Shown piece by piece: positions 16,793 to 25,971 of a stretch of DNA of 64,000 nucleotides (positions are counted from its first letter, which is position 1; every line of letters begins with the position of its first letter). Source of the stretch: Alkaliflexus imshenetskii DSM 15055 (lineage in GTDB: Bacteria; Bacteroidota; Bacteroidia; Bacteroidales; Marinilabiliaceae); NCBI RefSeq assembly GCF_000517065.1, contig NZ_KI912105.1:3311725-3375724 (forward strand), read 5' to 3'. Position numbers and translations under genes: made by a program. The notes beneath the pieces were generated by a model. The model saw only the letters and a program-made list of their open reading frames with translations. It made no database searches and was not told the origin of the DNA.

Positions 16793-18595
16793 ATGCAGCA
16801 ATCCTGGCGGCACATCCGGGTTATAATGAAATACATTTGGCACAGTTCTCCCGGATGGACTGTGCTGAATGCTTTTTTGGTACTTATACGCGGGGTTTTG
16901 CCGCTTCTGTTGCTTTTCCTTGTGAAGCTACTGGTTGATGAGATTCAGGCTATTTCATTGTTGCCTTTAGAGGAGCGCTCATTCGACCGGCTTTTCTGGG
17001 TTTTGATGGCTGCAGGAGTCATATTCCTGATCAATGCGGTTTCTGCTTCGCTGGGTACATTGGTGCGCGAGAAACAATCTTATGTAATCTCCGACTTTTT
17101 CGATAACCTGATACACAACAAAACTTCAAGGGTGGAGTATGGTTATTTTGAACATCCGCATTATCAGAATGTGTTTTATCGGGCGTTAAACGAGGCTTCA
17201 TTCCGGCCATCACGTATCTTTTATGGTGTGTTGGGCGTTATTCAGAATTTTATCACCCTAATGGTAATGGCAGGAGTGCTGTTAATGGTGCATTGGTCGG
17301 TGTCGGTTATATTACTCGTAATTACACTGCCGGTGGCGTTTATCCGCTTGCGTTATGCGCGTAAGCTTTTTCAGTTTAAGCGCGACAATACCATGCTTGA
17401 ACGTAAGGTGAGTTATTACAACCGATTGCTCACTGCGCCTGATTTTGCCAAGGAACTGCGCGTGTTCGATTTGAGTGAGCTGTTTCGTGCCCGCTTTACC
17501 GATTTAAAGAGAGTTTGGCGCAAGGCTCAATATGGCATGCTCGCTCGTAAAACCCGCCTCGAAGCATTGGTGCAGTTGTCGGCCTCAGTGGCTTTTATTG
17601 TTGTTTATGCGCTGATTGCCTGGAGAGCCTTTGCAGGAGAGATATCAATAGGTGCTGTGGTGCTCTATTTTTTGGCCTTGCAGCGTGGTTATTCCTATTT
17701 GCAGGAATTTCTGGGAAGAGTGGCTGGCCTATATGAAGATTCATTGTTTCTCGATAATTTGTTCGATTTCTTAAACCTTAAGGAATCACAAGAGATACCA
17801 ATTACCAATACGCAGGGCGGAACCTTTCCAAAGCCTATGAAACAAGGAATCTCTTTCCAGGGATTGGGTTTTCACTATCCATCCAATCCCAGATGGGTGT
17901 TACGCGGTGTGAGTTTTGATGTGAAAGCAGGTGAAACAGTGGCGCTGGTGGGAGTTAACGGTGCCGGAAAGTCAACCCTCGTGAAGTTGCTTTGTGGGCT
18001 GTATCAGCCCGTGGAGGGGACTATTTCCATCGATGGCGTTTCGTTGGGGCATATTGCTGCTCGCGAAAGAATCTCCAATATCAGTGTGGTTTTTCAGGAT
18101 TTTATACTCTACAATGTTACAGCTCGTGAAAACATCTGGTTTGGCGATGTGCGCAGCTCTGACGATGGTTCGATGATTCGCATGGCGGCAGAGAAAGCGG
18201 GAATAGATGGCGTAATAAGCAGTTTCGATAAGGGTTACGATACAACCATTGGTACATTGTTTGAGGGAAGCGAACAGATGAGTCCGGGACAATGGCAGCG
18301 ATTGGCATTGGCTCGCTCATTTTTTAACGATGCTCAGATTATTGTGCTGGATGAGCCAACAAGTTCTCTTGATGCTTTTTCAGAAGCACAGCTGCTCAAA
18401 TACATAAAGTCTGTTACCGAAGGTCGAACCTCCATCATAATCAGCCACCGGCTATCAACCATCAAGATGGCTGATAGAATTGTTGTGCTGGATGGCATGC
18501 ATGTTGCAGAAACGGGCTCTTTTGATGAGCTTATGTTGAACAGCCAAGGTAAGCTCCACCAAATGGTACAATCGCTTTCGGATGTCTACTTTTGA
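16793..18595 (+). CDS. ABC exporter, fused membrane and ATP-binding domains
   Basis: A 600-residue half-transporter that should dimerise and export a lipid, peptide or drug using ATP. Residues about 20-310 hold six membrane segments. The nucleotide-binding domain covers about 345-595 with Walker A GVNGAGKST, Q-loop VFQDF, a signature region MSPGQWQRLALARS, Walker B IIVLDEPTSSLDA and the H-loop ISHRLST. The signature reads SPGQW instead of SGGQ, a conservative change seen in other exporters. The substrate is not evident. It is a single gene, convergent with the barrel gene at 18623. Confidence 0.93.
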   Translation: MQQSWRHIRVIMKYIWHSSPGWTVLNAFLVLIRGVLPLLLLFLVKLLVDEIQAISLLPLEERSFDRLFWVLMAAGVIFLINAVSASLGTLVREKQSYVISDFFDNLIHNKTSRVEYGYFEHPHYQNVFYRALNEASFRPSRIFYGVLGVIQNFITLMVMAGVLLMVHWSVSVILLVITLPVAFIRLRYARKLFQFKRDNTMLERKVSYYNRLLTAPDFAKELRVFDLSELFRARFTDLKRVWRKAQYGMLARKTRLEALVQLSASVAFIVVYALIAWRAFAGEISIGAVVLYFLALQRGYSYLQEFLGRVAGLYEDSLFLDNLFDFLNLKESQEIPITNTQGGTFPKPMKQGISFQGLGFHYPSNPRWVLRGVSFDVKAGETVALVGVNGAGKSTLVKLLCGLYQPVEGTISIDGVSLGHIAARERISNISVVFQDFILYNVTARENIWFGDVRSSDDGSMIRMAAEKAGIDGVISSFDKGYDTTIGTLFEGSEQMSPGQWQRLALARSFFNDAQIIVLDEPTSSLDAFSEAQLLKYIKSVTEGRTSIIISHRLSTIKMADRIVVLDGMHVAETGSFDELMLNSQGKLHQMVQSLSDVYF

Positions 18596-18622
18596 AAATT
18601 GAGATGCGTGTCGGTATTTTAT

Positions 18623-20011
18623 CTATTCTCCAAAGGTATATTGGATGCCGCTGAAAATGCCAAAAGAGTATGGTCTGAAGCGCCCCGGATAGTTTTCGTT
18701 AATGTCGCTCAGGAAATAATTTACACGCGGTTCCAATCTTAACGAAAATGAGCCATAAAGTGGTAAACTGAATGCTACACCTGCGTGCGAACTCCAACTC
18801 ATGGATGAAATTCCGGCTGTTTCGCCAATATTTTGTCTGTTACTGTTTTCAATCACATAGGCATTGTTGCCAATGAGCCAGTTGGTACTAACTCCCGCAG
18901 CCAATGAAAGTTTCATATCACGGTTTATCAGATAATATCTGAGTGTAACTGGCACTTCTATGTAATCAATCATCTGCTCTATTTGTCCGCTGGTCTGTTG
19001 ATTGTCAGTTCTGAAATCTACAAGCATCGTTCCGGGACTGGCACCAAAATAGGCATTGTCGCTTTCCGAACGGGTGGGAGGTTGATGTTGTTTTATCTCA
19101 CCCATGGTATTATTTAATGACAGGCTCTTGATAGATAAGTTTGCGTATGACGCTTGATCGCTGTTAAGGGCATACACCCGTTCACTGCGCACCGGCGTAT
19201 GAACATCCTGTCCCAAACGGGCAAATCGTAAACCAGACTCTACCGACCAGTTTTTACGCATTTCAACATTCACATGCAATCCACCACCGGCAGCCATCAT
19301 CGCCCGCTCATCAAAACTACCGTTGCTGGCGGTAGCCATTACACTATTCTGCGGTCCCGATGTGTGTCTGAAACTATAGGTTGGCGACAACGTGCCACCT
19401 ACCTGAACCTTAAGAGGAGCTCTGTTACCAGATTCGGCAGGCATACTTTGATTCACATTGAACCGGTCTTTCCACGTATCAATGTTGCTGTGGGCAATCA
19501 ATTTGCGCACTTCGGTTTTTGGTGTGGCGAAGAACTTCTGCTCCGGTCTGTGCTTCAACAATGGTATGTTTTCCTGAACAGGACGTGGGTTTTGTTTGTC
19601 GGCTGTTTCCATGTCATTTATACCCGCAACGGCCATTGCAGTATACATTACATCGGCTGTGTTCTCATTGTAAATGGATTCGTTTGAAACAGATTTCTCT
19701 TGTAGCTCTGTTGCAGGCGTGGATTTGTGTTGAAGAGATGAATCTGCGTCTTTTTCGGTTGAATAGGATGAGGTTGAATCCACCAGGGTATGGGATGTGG
19801 AAGTTTCATTCATAAAATAGTGCCCGCCAACAATTACCAGAGCTGCAACAACTGCTGCTGAAGCAATTTGCCAGAATAGCAGAAACTTTTTTTGCTTCTG
19901 TGCTACATTGAGTGATGTTTCCAGTTGCTCCCATACATGTGCAGGGGGTGTTGCTTCCAGGTTTTCACTATGGCTTTTATATAATGACTCTATCTCGCTG
20001 ATTTTTACCAT
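18623..20011 (-). CDS. Membrane-anchored protein with C-terminal outer-membrane-barrel-like domain
   Basis: A 462-residue protein coupled to the ECF sigma factor (7-base overlap). The first 45 residues are cytoplasmic and helical, with WEQLETSLN as seen in anti-sigma-like starts in Bacteroidota. One membrane segment follows (about 46-65, AAVVAALVIVGGHYF), then a Ser/Gln/Glu-rich linker to about residue 180. The rest has repeated amphipathic strands (VQVGGTLSPTYSF, WSVESGLRFARLG, IEVPVTLRYYLI, FSLRLEPRVNYF) and ends IQYTFGE, like small porin-type barrels. By position it is probably the partner or anti-sigma of the sigma factor. A protein with both an inner membrane segment and a barrel-like part is topologically odd. 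Confidence 0.78.
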   Translation of the reverse strand: MVKISEIESLYKSHSENLEATPPAHVWEQLETSLNVAQKQKKFLLFWQIASAAVVAALVIVGGHYFMNETSTSHTLVDSTSSYSTEKDADSSLQHKSTPATELQEKSVSNESIYNENTADVMYTAMAVAGINDMETADKQNPRPVQENIPLLKHRPEQKFFATPKTEVRKLIAHSNIDTWKDRFNVNQSMPAESGNRAPLKVQVGGTLSPTYSFRHTSGPQNSVMATASNGSFDERAMMAAGGGLHVNVEMRKNWSVESGLRFARLGQDVHTPVRSERVYALNSDQASYANLSIKSLSLNNTMGEIKQHQPPTRSESDNAYFGASPGTMLVDFRTDNQQTSGQIEQMIDYIEVPVTLRYYLINRDMKLSLAAGVSTNWLIGNNAYVIENSNRQNIGETAGISSMSWSSHAGVAFSLPLYGSFSLRLEPRVNYFLSDINENYPGRFRPYSFGIFSGIQYTFGE

Positions 20012-20568
20012 AGCTGAGTGATTTTATCCTTTTTTTCTTTGCCTAGTCTTTTTTTTAGCCATTGCCGGGCTCTCGACAGGTTCGATTTACTGGTACCCAC
20101 TGATATGCCCAGTTGTCTGGCTATCTCTTCGTGCGAAAAATCTTCCAACACATAAAGGTTCAAAACGATGCGATACTTTTCCGGTAACTCTTCAATTAGT
20201 TGGAGAACTTCGTTGATATCGGTATGCTCATGCAAATCATTCTCTTCGTTCTCCTCATCGGCCAAATCAGCCGGAATACGCGTTTCATCGGTGGTTGGCA
20301 TTCGGCTGTTCTTTCTGAATGCTTCCAATATGGTGTTCACCATAATGCGTCTCATCCACGCTTCAAGTGGCCCCTGCTGTTTGAACTGGTCTATTTTAGC
20401 GAAAATTTTCATAAAACCTTCGTGCAGGTAATCTTCAGCCTCCATTCTGTTTTTGCTGTAGCGCAGGCACACAGCAAACAATTTGGGGGAGAAACGTTCG
20501 TACAACTCTTTTTGAGCCGAACGATCGCCTTTACGACATAATTCTATGATTTTATCAGTATCAAACAC
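20005..20568 (-). CDS. ECF-type RNA polymerase sigma factor
   Basis: A 187-residue sigma-70 family protein of the extracytoplasmic function class. Region 2 is at about 10-80 (YERFSPKLFAVCLRYSKNRMEAEDYLHEGFMKIF) and region 4 is at about 125-175 (LPEKYRIVLNLYVLEDFSHEEIARQLGISVGTSKSNLSRAR). A charged linker rich in Asp and Glu joins them. The gene overlaps the downstream barrel gene by seven bases, so the two are translated together. The family rule is that such a pair is a signal-response unit, often controlling its own operon. Targets cannot be read from this window. Confidence 0.94.
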   Translation of the reverse strand: MFDTDKIIELCRKGDRSAQKELYERFSPKLFAVCLRYSKNRMEAEDYLHEGFMKIFAKIDQFKQQGPLEAWMRRIMVNTILEAFRKNSRMPTTDETRIPADLADEENEENDLHEHTDINEVLQLIEELPEKYRIVLNLYVLEDFSHEEIARQLGISVGTSKSNLSRARQWLKKRLGKEKKDKITQLW

Positions 20569-20766
20569 AGGTAATTCCGGATGTTAGGTTGAAATCGGAT
20601 ATGTCAGTTTTGATTCACTGTTAACAAAAAACATACCTGATTTTTGATTTCGCCCGGGCAGTTCAATAAAATATGTAAAACAGCCGGAACTAACTTGTAC
20701 ATCGTTTCACTAATAGATGACAAGATTTCAGAATGGTTGCGTGAAAATAACGAAAAAGGTAGTTTT

Positions 20767-23001
20767 TTATCCACTCGTGATGCGTTCCTGGCGGGTAACG
20801 TTGTAAACTCCTTTAATTTTAGAAATGTTGAAGATGAGGTTGTTTAAGTCTTCGGTGTTGTGAATGTAGAGGTAGATGATGCCTTCAAAAATTCCATCAT
20901 GGCTGTCGAAATGGATGGAACGCATGTTCACATTCTGGTCATCGGAGATAACCTTGGTAATTTTGCTGACGATACCAATCTGGTCGATTCCTGAGAGGTT
21001 GATAACAGCCAGAAACGATAGTATTTTGTGTGATTCCCAACTTGCGGATACTATTCTGTTGCCATGACTCGACATCAGCCGGATGGCCATGGGGCACTTT
21101 CGGCTGTGAAGTATCAGTTTACCGCCATCTTCAATGTATCCTACCACATCATCGCCGGGAATAGGGTTACAGCATGGTGCTATAAGGTATTGCTCCTCAT
21201 CCATCTCATCCGAAACCACCATTTGGGTGAGTTTTGATGTGCCTTCACCTTTTTTGCCAGTATTGTTTTTTTGTGCGTCTTTATTTCCGAACGACAGTCG
21301 CCAGTAACGTACCCATTTGTTGGATGTTTTGTCACTCAGAATTTTCTGCAGGTTGTCCAATCGGATGACACTCTTGCCAATCTTAAAGTATAACTCCTCT
21401 TTGTTGGGCAGGTTGTAGAAGTTTTGAAGCTTCTTCAGAATTTTTGCATTGATGGTGAGCTTTTTCTGGTTGAGCGACTCCTGCAACATCTTTTCACCCC
21501 TGTGAACAATTATCTTGCGCTCTTTTTTAAAGGCTTCTTTAATACGTGTTTTTGCCTTTGCTGTAGTTACATAATTCAGCCATTCGTATTTGGGTGCCTG
21601 CTTTTCGGAGGTGAGGATTTCGACCTGGTCGCCACTCTTGAGTTCATGACTCAAAGGCACTAGTTTATAGTTCACCTTGGCTCCAATGCATTTGTAGCCG
21701 ATGTTTGTGTGAATCTCAAATGCCAAATCAAGTGTGGTGGCACCTTTGGGTAGTATTTTAACATCACCCTTGGGTGTGAAAATCATCATTTCAGCGCTGA
21801 AGAGATTCAGCTTGAAATCATCGAGAAACTCCAGTGAGTCGGAATCGGGATTTTCCAAAACTTCACGGATGCGTTTCAGCCAGTTGTCAAGTTCCGACTC
21901 TTTGTCCTGATTACCTTTGTATTTCCAATGGGCAGCAAATCCTCGTTCGGCGATTTCGTCCATCCTTTCGGAACGGATTTGTATCTCAACCCATTTGCCA
22001 TCCGGCCCCATAAAGGTGGCATGTAATGCCTCGTAACCATTGGCTTTGGGCACACTGACCCAATCGCGCAAACGGTCTGGTTTGGGTTTGTATATGTCGG
22101 TAATGACCGAATAGATGCTCCAGCATTGTGTTTTTTCGGGAATTACCATCTTTGGCTTAAACACGATGCGAAGAGCCAACAAGTCATAAATCTCATCGAA
22201 CGGAATCTGTTTCTTCTGCATCTTGTTCCAGATGGAGAACACAGATTTTGGACGCCCTTTTATATCAAATTCATAACCTTCGTTCTTTAGTCTGTCAATA
22301 ATAGGCAGCGCAAAACGGGTTAACAAATGGTCGTTACGTATCTGATACTCCTTTAGTTTGTCAGATATATCCTTATAGATGGTAGGATGCTCATATTTCA
22401 GACTGAGGTCTTCCAGTTCCGATTTCATGGAGTAAAGCCCCAGGCGGTGTGCCAATGGCGCGTAAATAAACAGCGTTTCCCCTGCTATTTTGAGTTTTTT
22501 ATGCTCGGGCATGCTGTCGAGGGTGCGCATGTTATGGAGTCGGTCAGCCAGTTTAATCAGGATGACGCGCACATCCTCCACCATGGTGAGTAGTAGCTTT
22601 CGAAAATTCTCTGCCTGCCTCGACTGTGTTTGGTCAAAGGCACCTTCCAGTTTAGTGAGACCATCAACTATGGCAGCAATTTTCTCTCCAAAAATGGTCT
22701 GTATGTCATCAACGGTGTAGTCTGTGTCCTCCACCACATCGTGTAGAATTGCAGCGCAGATGCCTGTGGCGCCCAATCCTATCTCTTCGGCTACAATGCG
22801 GGCAACGGCAAGAGGGTGCAATATGTATAATTCACCCGATTTGCGCCGAACACCTTTGTGGGCATCCATCGCAATTTCGTAAGCCTTCATCACAAGCCGG
22901 TAATCATCCGGCGACTGGCATCTTGGGCAAATTCGGATGATTTCGTCCAACTGATGTCTGGCTTCTTGCTCTTCCTGCAATATCACGGAGTCTGTTGACA
23001 T
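20767..23001 (-). CDS. rel: Bifunctional (p)ppGpp synthetase/hydrolase
   Basis: A 744-residue long RelA/SpoT homologue controlling the stringent response. The HD hydrolase domain (about 40-190) retains YILHPLAVARIV, AAILHDVVEDTDY and LADRLHNMRTL, so hydrolysis should be active. The synthetase domain (about 240-370) has GRPKSVFSIWNKM, YDLLALRIVF, RLRDWVSVPKANGYEALH and WVEIQIRSERMDEIAE, also intact. A TGS domain follows (FTPKGDVKILPKGATTLDLAFEIH, about 405-465), then a zinc-finger-like CCNPIPGDDVVGY region and a C-terminal ACT domain. It lies 66 bases downstream of two M16 peptidase genes in the same direction and may share their transcript. Confidence 0.96.
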   Translation of the reverse strand: MSTDSVILQEEQEARHQLDEIIRICPRCQSPDDYRLVMKAYEIAMDAHKGVRRKSGELYILHPLAVARIVAEEIGLGATGICAAILHDVVEDTDYTVDDIQTIFGEKIAAIVDGLTKLEGAFDQTQSRQAENFRKLLLTMVEDVRVILIKLADRLHNMRTLDSMPEHKKLKIAGETLFIYAPLAHRLGLYSMKSELEDLSLKYEHPTIYKDISDKLKEYQIRNDHLLTRFALPIIDRLKNEGYEFDIKGRPKSVFSIWNKMQKKQIPFDEIYDLLALRIVFKPKMVIPEKTQCWSIYSVITDIYKPKPDRLRDWVSVPKANGYEALHATFMGPDGKWVEIQIRSERMDEIAERGFAAHWKYKGNQDKESELDNWLKRIREVLENPDSDSLEFLDDFKLNLFSAEMMIFTPKGDVKILPKGATTLDLAFEIHTNIGYKCIGAKVNYKLVPLSHELKSGDQVEILTSEKQAPKYEWLNYVTTAKAKTRIKEAFKKERKIIVHRGEKMLQESLNQKKLTINAKILKKLQNFYNLPNKEELYFKIGKSVIRLDNLQKILSDKTSNKWVRYWRLSFGNKDAQKNNTGKKGEGTSKLTQMVVSDEMDEEQYLIAPCCNPIPGDDVVGYIEDGGKLILHSRKCPMAIRLMSSHGNRIVSASWESHKILSFLAVINLSGIDQIGIVSKITKVISDDQNVNMRSIHFDSHDGIFEGIIYLYIHNTEDLNNLIFNISKIKGVYNVTRQERITSG

Positions 23002-23067
23002 GTTTTAATTAATGCATCAAAGCACTAAATTAGTTTATTGTTTTGATTACTCAAAAGGTGTCTTACT

Positions 23068-24357
23068 TTATTTACCAGCCACTACCACGTAAAAGTCGTC
23101 TGGCTGCAGGTATTTGGCCGCGAGCTCCATAATTCGGGCAGGCGTAATGGTGCGTATTTCATCAACCATTTTGCTATAGAAACCAAAGTCGAGGTTGAAT
23201 TCTTGCAGCGTACGGTAGATGTCGGAGGTTGAAAATGGCCCATCGAAATTGCGCAGTAACTCGCCAAGCATGTAGTTGCGCACTACCTCCAGCTCATCAT
23301 CAGGCACCGGTTCATTGGCAAGGCGCAGCATTTCATCAAAAATGGCACCTACAGCTGCGGGGCGCATCTCGCCCATTACTTCGGATGCGATGTACCACAT
23401 GCCACAGTTTTTGTATGACATGATGTTGGAGCCAATGCCGTAGGTGAGTCCCTTCTCTTCACGAACCGATGTCATTAGTCGAGAGCCAAAATAGCCACCA
23501 AGAATGGTGTTAACCACCTGGAGGGGGATGAAATCCGCGTGGTGGTTGTTGAATATCGGCCTTCCGATGCGAATAGCGGATTGAACTGCACCCTCTTTCT
23601 CTACCAGTTGAAATTTTTCAACTGATGGAGCGATGTCGTCCACTCCATTACCGTTATAGGGGCCCTTAGGCCAGTCGTTCATCCCAAAATGCCTGGTAAG
23701 AAGATCAACGATGTTTTCACCGGGTTGACCGGCTACTACGATTTTGCATCCGTGAGGGGTAAAAGCATCGCGGTGAAAACTCACCACATCCTCACGTGTG
23801 ATGGCGTCAAAATGGCTTAAACTTAATTGTCGGCCATAAGGATGGTCGGCACCAAAAATGGATTCGCTGAATCGGCGTGCGGCAATGGTTTTTACTTTCT
23901 CCGACTCAAGGATGTATTCTTGTCTTCTTTTGTTGATGTATATCTCGAGTTCGCGCTGTTCAAATGATGCATTTCGTATCACATCCTCAACCAACGGGAA
24001 TAGCTCTGGCAACTCTTTGGTTAGGCAAACAAGCGAAACTACCGAGTTGTGGAAGTAGGTTTGGGTGGAAAGGTAGGCTCCATAAAAGTCCAGTGTTTCA
24101 GATATTTGTGCCGAACTGCGGGAGGTTGTTCCTTCAATCATCAGATTACCAACCGTTGACGAGAGCAATGGTCTTCCGGCCTGAATTGCTCCGGCAGGGA
24201 ACACCCAGTCTATTTTGGTTACATCCTGACTTCCGGCCTGTATGAGTGTCACCTCTATGCCATTGGGCAGAGTGGTTTCCAATACAGGGAGAAAGTCTAT
24301 TTCACCGATGGGTTCAGATGCCGGCCCATTTAGTCTGTCAGGTATATTTGTCATCAT
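23068..24357 (-). CDS. M16 family peptidase-like protein, non-catalytic subunit
   Basis: A 429-residue M16B (processing-peptidase-like) protein without the catalytic zinc site. Where active members have HxxEH, this one has SSTVGNLMIEGTTS. The fold-defining parts are present, including the C-terminal half with the glycine-rich loop region VNTILGGYFGSRLMTSVREEKGLTYG. M16B enzymes act as dimers in which one subunit gives zinc and the other gives the glycine-rich loop and Arg/Tyr contacts. It therefore most likely pairs with the product of the gene 41 bases upstream. Substrates are unknown. Confidence 0.93.
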   Translation of the reverse strand: MMTNIPDRLNGPASEPIGEIDFLPVLETTLPNGIEVTLIQAGSQDVTKIDWVFPAGAIQAGRPLLSSTVGNLMIEGTTSRSSAQISETLDFYGAYLSTQTYFHNSVVSLVCLTKELPELFPLVEDVIRNASFEQRELEIYINKRRQEYILESEKVKTIAARRFSESIFGADHPYGRQLSLSHFDAITREDVVSFHRDAFTPHGCKIVVAGQPGENIVDLLTRHFGMNDWPKGPYNGNGVDDIAPSVEKFQLVEKEGAVQSAIRIGRPIFNNHHADFIPLQVVNTILGGYFGSRLMTSVREEKGLTYGIGSNIMSYKNCGMWYIASEVMGEMRPAAVGAIFDEMLRLANEPVPDDELEVVRNYMLGELLRNFDGPFSTSDIYRTLQEFNLDFGFYSKMVDEIRTITPARIMELAAKYLQPDDFYVVVAGK

Positions 24358-24398
24358 TCAGAATTATCGTGTAATGTTTTTGAGCATTTTGGAGGTGT

Positions 24399-25679
24399 TT
24401 AATCCTCAGTGGAAAAGTTTCCGTTGACGCCGTTGGCATTTTTGTCTCTCCTGAGATAATGCAGGGTTGAGCTGTTCTCTTTTCGAAAAGCCCGGGCTGC
24501 CGCATCTCTGATGTCGTTGCGTGTAACAGCTCTGTAATGCTCTATCTCTCTGTTTATTTCCGATGCATCTCCCATCATTTCGTAATGGGCCATGTTCATG
24601 GCTTTGTTGAGGAAGCTTATCTCTGAAAACACCAGATTCGACTCTATTTTGTTTTTCACCTTAAGTAGTTCCTGTTCGGGAACCAGGTTGGTGGCTGCTT
24701 TTGACAGTTCGTGCCATATTGCTTCTTCTGCATGCTGTATGGATATATTGGGCATTATGCGTCCGGTCACGGTAAAAACACCAGGATCCATATCGCCGGA
24801 AATGTATGCGTTTACATCGGAAAAGAACTGTTTTTCCTTCAGCAGACTTTGCACAAACCTTGATGATTGGCCATTTGAAAGTATGTCGGATAGAAGGTCG
24901 TTTACATAGAAATCGGCATCCATTCTGCCGCCGATATGAAAATTGATGTGAATCATATCAGCAGGCACATCCCGTTCTACTACGAGCAAACGCGCCTCAT
25001 TTTGAGGGGTTTCTTGTGGGATGTTTCTTTGTGGAACAGCTCTTCGGGGTATGTCGCCAAACCATTTTTGAGCCAAAGCAAACACTTTGTCGGGATGAAC
25101 GTTGCCAGCAACTGCCAGCACTGCATTGTTTGGCGCGTAGTGCTTGAAAAAGAAGTTGCGTACATCGTCCAATGTTGCATTCTCTATATGGGAAATATCC
25201 TTGCCTATGGTTGGCCACATGTAAGGGTGGGTCTTATAGGCGAGGGGTCTGGTGAGCAATGACATATCGCCGTAAGGCTGGTTCAGGTAGCGCTGTTTGA
25301 ACTCTTCAATTACCACTTTACGCTGTACCTCCAGATTTTTTTCAGTAAAATTCAGTTCCAGCATGCGATCCGATTCCAGCCAGAATGCTGTTTCAATGTT
25401 GTTGGCCGGAAGGGTAACATAGTAGTTGGTGTAGTCGTTGCTGGTCCATGCATTGTTTTCGCCGCCTACCATCTGCAAAGGTTCATCATAGGATGGTACG
25501 TTGCGACTGCCGCCAAACATCAGATGTTCAAACAGGTGGGCAAATCCTGTTTTGCCGGGATCTTCATCACGGGCACCTACATCGTAAAGGACGTTTACTG
25601 CCGCAAGTGGCGTTGTGTTGTCCGGATGTACCACCACCCTCAGCCCATTGGCCAGTGTATGTTTATATATTTCTATCAT
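24399..25679 (-). CDS. M16 family zinc peptidase, catalytic subunit
   Basis: A 426-residue M16B metallopeptidase. The inverted zinc motif is HLFEH at residues 48-52 with the typical context GKTGFAHLFEHLMFGGS. The third ligand region is QRKVVIEEFKQRY, about 75 residues further on. A short N-terminus without signal peptide suggests a cytoplasmic enzyme, though M16B pairs in Bacteroidota are sometimes periplasmic. The next gene encodes the zinc-less partner, so the two should form a heterodimer. The C-terminal tail after DAAARAFRKENSSTLHY is short and normal. Confidence 0.94.
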   Translation of the reverse strand: MIEIYKHTLANGLRVVVHPDNTTPLAAVNVLYDVGARDEDPGKTGFAHLFEHLMFGGSRNVPSYDEPLQMVGGENNAWTSNDYTNYYVTLPANNIETAFWLESDRMLELNFTEKNLEVQRKVVIEEFKQRYLNQPYGDMSLLTRPLAYKTHPYMWPTIGKDISHIENATLDDVRNFFFKHYAPNNAVLAVAGNVHPDKVFALAQKWFGDIPRRAVPQRNIPQETPQNEARLLVVERDVPADMIHINFHIGGRMDADFYVNDLLSDILSNGQSSRFVQSLLKEKQFFSDVNAYISGDMDPGVFTVTGRIMPNISIQHAEEAIWHELSKAATNLVPEQELLKVKNKIESNLVFSEISFLNKAMNMAHYEMMGDASEINREIEHYRAVTRNDIRDAAARAFRKENSSTLHYLRRDKNANGVNGNFSTED

Positions 25680-25971
25680 GTTCTGTTTTTATATTTGGCC
25701 TGGTTCGGGTTTGATATATCAAAAATGCGATGAGTGAAACTGATTGTTTTTTTGATGCCAGCAATGACTCAGATTGTCAGCAAATGAAAACAGATACATT
25801 CACCATGTAAGGCGGCATCTTTACCTGGTTTTTAGTTGGCAAAGATGTTGTTAATAAAGGCGAATAATGCTGAGATGGCTCTGCAAACAGATGATAATTA
25901 ATTCTGTACCTAGTCCTAAAAGCTTATTCGTTGCAAGTTTCACCAATAGGGTGTGTAAAGGTGATTGGCAG

